Assembly: GCF_003324525.1 (NCBI RefSeq)
Contig: NZ_QGDC01000001.1
Location: 620,001 to 684,000, forward strand
Direction of reading: 5' to 3'
DNA length: 64,000 bases
DNA from: Mucilaginibacter hurinus
GTDB taxonomy: Bacteria > Bacteroidota > Bacteroidia > Sphingobacteriales > Sphingobacteriaceae
The notes below the pieces were generated by a model. The model searched no databases and had not been told where the DNA came from. It saw only the letters and a list, made by a program, of their open reading frames with translations. Below, one piece after another: positions 60,291 through 64,000 of this stretch (the first letter of the stretch is position 1; the number at the start of each line of letters is the position of its first letter). The position numbers were made by a program, and so were the translations under genes.

Positions 60291-61517
60291 TTAAAAATAA
60301 CTGGAGATCCCCAGTTGAAATCCACCTGTGCGTGACGGTGAGTTGCCTAACAGGTCCGTTTGACGGACGATCTTATAATTCAAACGGAAAACGGTTTGCG
60401 GGCCAGGCCGCCAGCTGATACCAGGTGTCAGGGCCCAGAGGTGGTCACCTATCGGGTCACCTGTTTCCCGGAACCTGCCGACGTTCCAATCGACATATTC
60501 CGCACGCAGCGCGAGATTGATCACGGACCTGGGTAACCCGGCGATCGTGCCGCGGAAGACAGGCTGCACGATATCAAGGAAGCCACCCTGTTGCCGCCGG
60601 CCATACTGCTGCGTATAAGTGGGCGCGACATCGATCTGGACCCAGGCCCATTCCGCATTGAGAGCCGTTCCCCATTTAGCTAAAATAGTATTCATATCCA
60701 GGGCGAATACATCCACACGCCGCTTCTTATCCAGCGTAAGGCCGTCATCCTGAAATTTGTTATAGATGCCACCCATGTAGGAAACACCTATCTCCGCAAG
60801 ACGCTGCTTTTTGACAGCGGTTTTTAATGTGAACAAAGGCATCCCGTTATAACTCTCTTCAAATCGATCCGGGTTCAGTTTAGCTGCGGCTAAAGACGTT
60901 CGGCCACTGGGATTGTTAATGATAAAATCATTAAAACCGTTCGTAAGATACGCTTCGTAGGCAAAGATCCAGTCCCGGCGATAAGCCTTACCATAAAGTC
61001 CGAAGCCGGCATTGCTCCAGGTCGCCGGCAGCATTTCCGTCGCTGACACGGGCCGGTCGATGAATTCCCACTTCGGGCCATCGTGGTTTTGGTTGAACGA
61101 TCCGATCGGATTTAACACGATGCCGCCCCGTAAGTTGACCAATGGATGCAATTCGAGATCAAGTGCGGCGAACTCTATATTGATCTCTTTGGCCCCATCC
61201 TCAAACTCGACCTCGGATAAAAATTTGATACGGTCATAAACCGTCGAGGCGACAAACAATGTAAAGCGCCGCATTTGGAACTGATGCCCTTCTGATACGC
61301 CATCAGTTCCCAGGTGCTGGTAGTTAGCTTCCGCATAGCCGCCTAAGGACACAGGTAGTTTACCCAAAGATAAAAAGGGCCTGTCATACGTAGCGTCCAT
61401 ATTCAGTTTAAGTCCGCTGGAGTCCCGGAAGGACCTTCGCAATAAGGTGCTGTCGATCTGCGCGAGAGCTGTCCGGATGCCCGTGAACATCAGGATCATT
61501 ATAAAGACCTTCTTCAT
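60291..61517 (-). CDS. OprP/OprO-type porin
   Basis: A 408-residue outer-membrane porin of the phosphate-selective OprO/OprP family. A signal peptide (MKKVFIMILMFTGIRTALA) is followed by typical segments GYAEANYQHLGTDGVSEGHQ, RFTLFVASTVYDRIKFLSE, LNPIGSFNQNHDGPKWEFID and a final strand ending ...ISSYF (aromatic C-terminal residue). It overlaps the Rieske gene by 4 bases. It may pass phosphate, sulphate or a metal oxyanion; the substrate is not readable. Confidence 0.85.
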   Translation of the reverse strand: MKKVFIMILMFTGIRTALAQIDSTLLRRSFRDSSGLKLNMDATYDRPFLSLGKLPVSLGGYAEANYQHLGTDGVSEGHQFQMRRFTLFVASTVYDRIKFLSEVEFEDGAKEINIEFAALDLELHPLVNLRGGIVLNPIGSFNQNHDGPKWEFIDRPVSATEMLPATWSNAGFGLYGKAYRRDWIFAYEAYLTNGFNDFIINNPSGRTSLAAAKLNPDRFEESYNGMPLFTLKTAVKKQRLAEIGVSYMGGIYNKFQDDGLTLDKKRRVDVFALDMNTILAKWGTALNAEWAWVQIDVAPTYTQQYGRRQQGGFLDIVQPVFRGTIAGLPRSVINLALRAEYVDWNVGRFRETGDPIGDHLWALTPGISWRPGPQTVFRLNYKIVRQTDLLGNSPSRTGGFQLGISSYF

Positions 61518-61948
61518 GATCTTGCTTTTCTGAGGTCGATGAATAGGTCACTGCCAGTGATGCTGACGGGAAATTTACGCAGATCTCTGACCGCAGGTCC
61601 CTGAGTGACCTTGCCGTTACGGTCATACTCGCTCCCATGCGCCGGGCAGACCAACTGGTTACCAGCCACCTGTAATTCTGCCCCTTGATGCGCACATTGC
61701 ATCCACAGCGCAGTATACGTTGCTTCGTCCAGGCGGAACACAGCGACCGGAAAGCGCAGTTGTTCGTGCCTGACAATAAAAAAATTACGCTGTTCTTTTG
61801 CCGGCTTTAACAGATCGATCGGGATCAGCAAACCATCGGTGACCATTTTAGCGGTGACGTAATGATAGGAAGTGCAGGCGGTCATCAAACCGGCCAGGCC
61901 AGCGGTACAGGCTATACACGCGTCAAGTAAAAAATCTCTTCTTTTCAT
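61514..61948 (-). CDS. Rieske [2Fe-2S] protein
   Basis: A 144-residue exported Rieske protein. The N terminus MKRRDFLLDACIACTAGLAG has a twin-arginine pattern, and a Cys near residue 25 could be lipidated. The cluster ligands are C-A-H-Q-G (about 84-88) and C-P-A-H-G (about 101-105). It lies one base after the cytochrome gene and overlaps the porin start, so these encode a joint extracytoplasmic redox function. Confidence 0.9.
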   Translation of the reverse strand: MKRRDFLLDACIACTAGLAGLMTACTSYHYVTAKMVTDGLLIPIDLLKPAKEQRNFFIVRHEQLRFPVAVFRLDEATYTALWMQCAHQGAELQVAGNQLVCPAHGSEYDRNGKVTQGPAVRDLRKFPVSITGSDLFIDLRKARS

Positions 61949-61949
61949 A

Positions 61950-63134
61950 TTAAAGTGATTCTAAGAAATTGAGTAATTTTTGTTTTTCAGTGGGTGACAA
62001 TGCACGATAATTATTACGGCTGCGGCTGGCTTCCCCGCCGTGAAGGTTGATCGCCTGATCGATACTTGCAGCGCGTCCGTCGTGTAAGAGATAATATTTA
62101 CCTCCCTGAGAGTTCCGGGATAGACCCAGTCCCCAAAGTGGTGGTGTGCGCCACTCGGGCGCTTTCGCGCTGCCTTCAGTATAGCCATCATTAAGTTCAT
62201 TGCCCATATCATGAAGCAAAAGATCAGTGTAGGGCTGAAATGTGACATAAGACAGCGAACTGACCGGGGAGTATCCGGTTCGCAACTCGGGTCGGTGGCA
62301 GCCGGCGCATTTCGCAGTGATAAATATCTCCCGGCCTTCCTTGATCTGCGTTGAGTTGGCCTCCCGCTGAACCGGGGCTTTAAGTGTTCTCAGGTAAAAA
62401 ACGATATCCGATATTTTTTGGGTAGCGATCTCAGGGTCGCTTTCTTCTCCGCTATAGGTGTCTGTGGGTTCATAAACAGAAGTTATTCCGATATCCTCAT
62501 TATACGCCACTGCTGTCTGCTGCAACAGATCATAGGTCGCCGCCTTTTTGCCAAAACGGCCGATCGCCCGACCATTCCGTAATATTCCACCGACTCTTGG
62601 CCTTACATAGTTTTTAGGAACTATCCAATTGGGTACACCGCTTATTCCGTCACCATCCGTGTCCTGCGGATCTGCCAAAGCGAGGATCAGCGAATCCGGC
62701 ACCGCATCCAACAGGCCCAGGCCTGTATTCGCAGGCGGCGTAAAACGGGAAAAAGCCGCCCCGGCGGGCAATTGCTCCGGCTGGTATCCCTGGATCGCCC
62801 GGTGCTGGAGCTGAGGCCCGCCCGCCTGGAGAAAACGGTTGCCCGTTTCGTCGACCTGCCCGAACCTGGTCAGCGTGGTAAATGGATGCCCTTTACCGTC
62901 GCCCGCATGACAGCTTCCGCAGGACGTTGAGACAAACAACGGCCCCAGCCCGGTCTCTTTCGTGAACACCTCATTATTAAAAGCGACATCCCCCCGCAGA
63001 AATTGGAGGCGTTGTTCAGCTGTAAGCCCATCCAGAGGCCCATCCAGCACCTGGTCATCGGCGGGTGCCGCAGGTTGGAACTTCGTACAGGCGACCATGA
63101 ACACGGGCAAAAGGTATAGGAATCGAATCTTCAT
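61950..63134 (-). CDS. Di-haem c-type cytochrome (DUF1111-like)
   Basis: A 394-residue lipoprotein (MKIRFLYLLPVFMVAC gives a lipobox) of the di-haem oxidoreductase family. Two haem motifs are visible: C-G-S-C-H (about 71-75) and C-A-G-C-H (about 278-282), with LGPLFVSTSCGSCHAGDGKG at the first. Relatives are linked to iron or peroxide metabolism and often sit beside imelysin. It is the first gene of the minus-strand unit, behind a DtxR/MntR-like palindrome. Confidence 0.88.
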   Translation of the reverse strand: MKIRFLYLLPVFMVACTKFQPAAPADDQVLDGPLDGLTAEQRLQFLRGDVAFNNEVFTKETGLGPLFVSTSCGSCHAGDGKGHPFTTLTRFGQVDETGNRFLQAGGPQLQHRAIQGYQPEQLPAGAAFSRFTPPANTGLGLLDAVPDSLILALADPQDTDGDGISGVPNWIVPKNYVRPRVGGILRNGRAIGRFGKKAATYDLLQQTAVAYNEDIGITSVYEPTDTYSGEESDPEIATQKISDIVFYLRTLKAPVQREANSTQIKEGREIFITAKCAGCHRPELRTGYSPVSSLSYVTFQPYTDLLLHDMGNELNDGYTEGSAKAPEWRTPPLWGLGLSRNSQGGKYYLLHDGRAASIDQAINLHGGEASRSRNNYRALSPTEKQKLLNFLESL

Positions 63135-63162
63135 ATTTGAAATTTTGGTAAATCTAAATATA

Positions 63163-63182
63163 AAATTAGATTAACCTAATTT
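63163..63182. promoter_or_regulatory. DtxR/MntR-like palindrome upstream of the cytochrome operon
   Basis: AAATTAG (63163-63169) and its complement CTAATTT (63176-63182) flank ATTAAC. Read on the minus strand it contains TTAGGTTAATCTAA, which resembles the TTAGGTTAG-CCTAA core of DtxR-family sites. On the minus strand it lies immediately upstream of TATATTTA, a near-consensus -7 element. Mn- or Fe-dependent repression is inferred. Confidence 0.5.
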
Positions 63183-63306
63183 TTTTGTTTAGTTATACAA
63201 AAGAATATAAATATGACTTAACTTTATTTGGAGTGTGTAACGCTCGTCAGGGAACATTTTTGAAACTAAACAAATGTTTATCTGTAGTTATATGCATCGG
63301 AACGAT

Positions 63307-63696
63307 ATGAAAAAAGCAGCAGCCCTCTCTCTTGCGACGTTTTACCTTTTACTCACAACAGGGTTATTCGTTTGCAATTTTGATTACGGCGGCTATTTTC
63401 TTTTTGAGCTCACACAAAAGGCGACGATCGCGGAGACTTCGGTCCAGGTCGATCGAATGATCGAAAGCCATAAAAATGACCGAACAGATGTGGTCTGCAC
63501 TTACCTGAGTAGCAGGGAGGTCATCAAACCTGGTGATCCTGACCAAAAAGAATTCTATCCTTTGATCATCGGTTCGGCATATACCGCTATGGTTGCACGA
63601 TCATCCATAGCAGTTCATGAACCTCGCCCAATGATCAACCGGCCTTTCCTGGGTGCTGTTCCGATCTATCTTAAAAAACGTGTTTTACTGATCTGA
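63307..63696 (+). CDS. Secreted protein of unknown family
   Basis: A 129-residue protein from ATG 63307; an ATG at 63274 is in frame but would add 11 residues before the signal. The N terminus (MKKAAALSLATFYLLLTTGL) is a signal or anchor. The rest has no recognised motif. It lies divergent from the cytochrome operon and just upstream of the His-rich gene, in the manner of small secreted proteins that accompany metal-efflux loci. Confidence 0.55.
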   Translation: MKKAAALSLATFYLLLTTGLFVCNFDYGGYFLFELTQKATIAETSVQVDRMIESHKNDRTDVVCTYLSSREVIKPGDPDQKEFYPLIIGSAYTAMVARSSIAVHEPRPMINRPFLGAVPIYLKKRVLLI

Positions 63697-63789
63697 TAAG
63701 TGCCTCTGACAGACCTGCGAACCAACACAACCTGTTAACTAATAAGCCATGAAGGCTTACATTATCATTTATCAATAAAACATCAGATC

Positions 63790-64000
63790 ATGAATACTGA
63801 AAATTCAAATAAAAATCGCGAAGAACAACATCAGCACGCTGAACATCATACACATCCTGAACACCATGAAGGGCCGGGTCATGAGAATGAACCTGAACAT
63901 CATCAGGAAAGTGAGCATCACGAAGAGGGCGAGCACCATGACCCGGGCAAAACGGGCCAACAAGAGCAACATGACCATAAAGAACATCACGTTCACCCTG
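63790..64000 (+). CDS. Histidine-rich protein, N-terminal part
   Basis: Reads from ATG 63790 to the window end (70 residues, incomplete). The sequence is dominated by His, Glu and Gln with repeats of E-H-H, H-P-E-H-H and E-H-H-E, a pattern of metal-binding (Ni, Co, Cu or Zn) regions. It may be a stand-alone metal store or the N-terminal extension of a transporter or chaperone continuing beyond the window. Confidence 0.65.
   Translation, partial: MNTENSNKNREEQHQHAEHHTHPEHHEGPGHENEPEHHQESEHHEEGEHHDPGKTGQQEQHDHKEHHVHP

Noticed and set aside
1..64000. CRISPR arrays, insertion sequences and rRNA genes
   Set aside because: No regularly spaced direct repeats, transposase genes or rRNA segments were seen.

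Overview
The window looks like a chromosomal segment of a Bacteroidota bacterium, most likely a Sphingobacteriaceae member (Mucilaginibacter or Pedobacter type). This is inferred from the gene families (RteC, the TraE/F/G/J/K/M conjugation set, PRTRC proteins, Bacteroidetes-type class I lanthipeptide leader) and from promoters of the TAnnTTTG type. The first 2.2 kb are ordinary chromosome: the start of uxaC and a complete uxuA (hexuronate catabolism), then a tRNA-Asp(GTC) gene. Almost everything after the tRNA looks like one large integrative conjugative element (ICE). A tyrosine recombinase starts 0.5 kb past the tRNA and points away from it, which is the usual left-end arrangement. No right end is visible, so the element appears to run off the window at 64 kb.

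Left cargo, 4-22 kb: a DUF1016 nuclease gene; a compact peptide-modification operon with three tandem precursors, an ATP-grasp ligase of the graspetide/MvdD type and a three-helix membrane protein; a DUF4365 protein; an SDR/HxlR divergent pair with a clear operator; a complete ABC-three-component (ABC-3C) system; a TonB receptor interrupted by one in-frame stop, followed by a PepSY membrane protein; an excisionase-like HTH protein; and a two-gene unit of an MBL-fold hydrolase and a PD-(D/E)XK-like protein. A family of four palindromes, AATTGTG-N4-CACTG-N4-CACAATT with mostly complementary N4 arms, is scattered through 4.2-14.2 kb.

Maintenance module, 22-29 kb: a minus-strand run of PRTRC genes (ThiF, B, F, C, E; F carries an apparent frameshift), small unknowns, DUF932 and a single-stranded DNA-binding protein, followed by about 750 bases of GC-rich, structured non-coding DNA.

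Middle cargo, 29-36 kb: a SEFIR-domain protein, a DUF6660-like secreted protein, and a putative peptide natural-product locus. That locus has a full-length lantibiotic dehydratase, a LytTR two-component system and a small precursor-like gene with a lanthipeptide-type leader but a Thr-rich core without cysteine. No LanC is present.

Transfer module, 36-51 kb: an RteC-like regulator, RteC, then a co-directional tra operon with TraE, F, G, J, K and M and several accessory genes, three of them tandem paralogues. A 13-bp palindrome lies at a similar distance upstream of both the tra operon and the HTH gene at 18.3 kb, suggesting a shared regulator.

Right cargo, 51-64 kb: a 1457-aa NACHT-type STAND ATPase with a nuclease-like N terminus (Avs-like defence candidate), a DUF4238 protein, a divergent pair of unknown genes (one nuclease-like), then a minus-strand envelope/redox operon (di-haem cytochrome, Rieske protein, OprP-type porin, LpxR-like protein) behind a DtxR/MntR-like palindrome, and finally a His-rich protein cut by the window end. 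Overall the element combines conjugation, several candidate defence systems, two peptide-modification loci and metal or redox functions.
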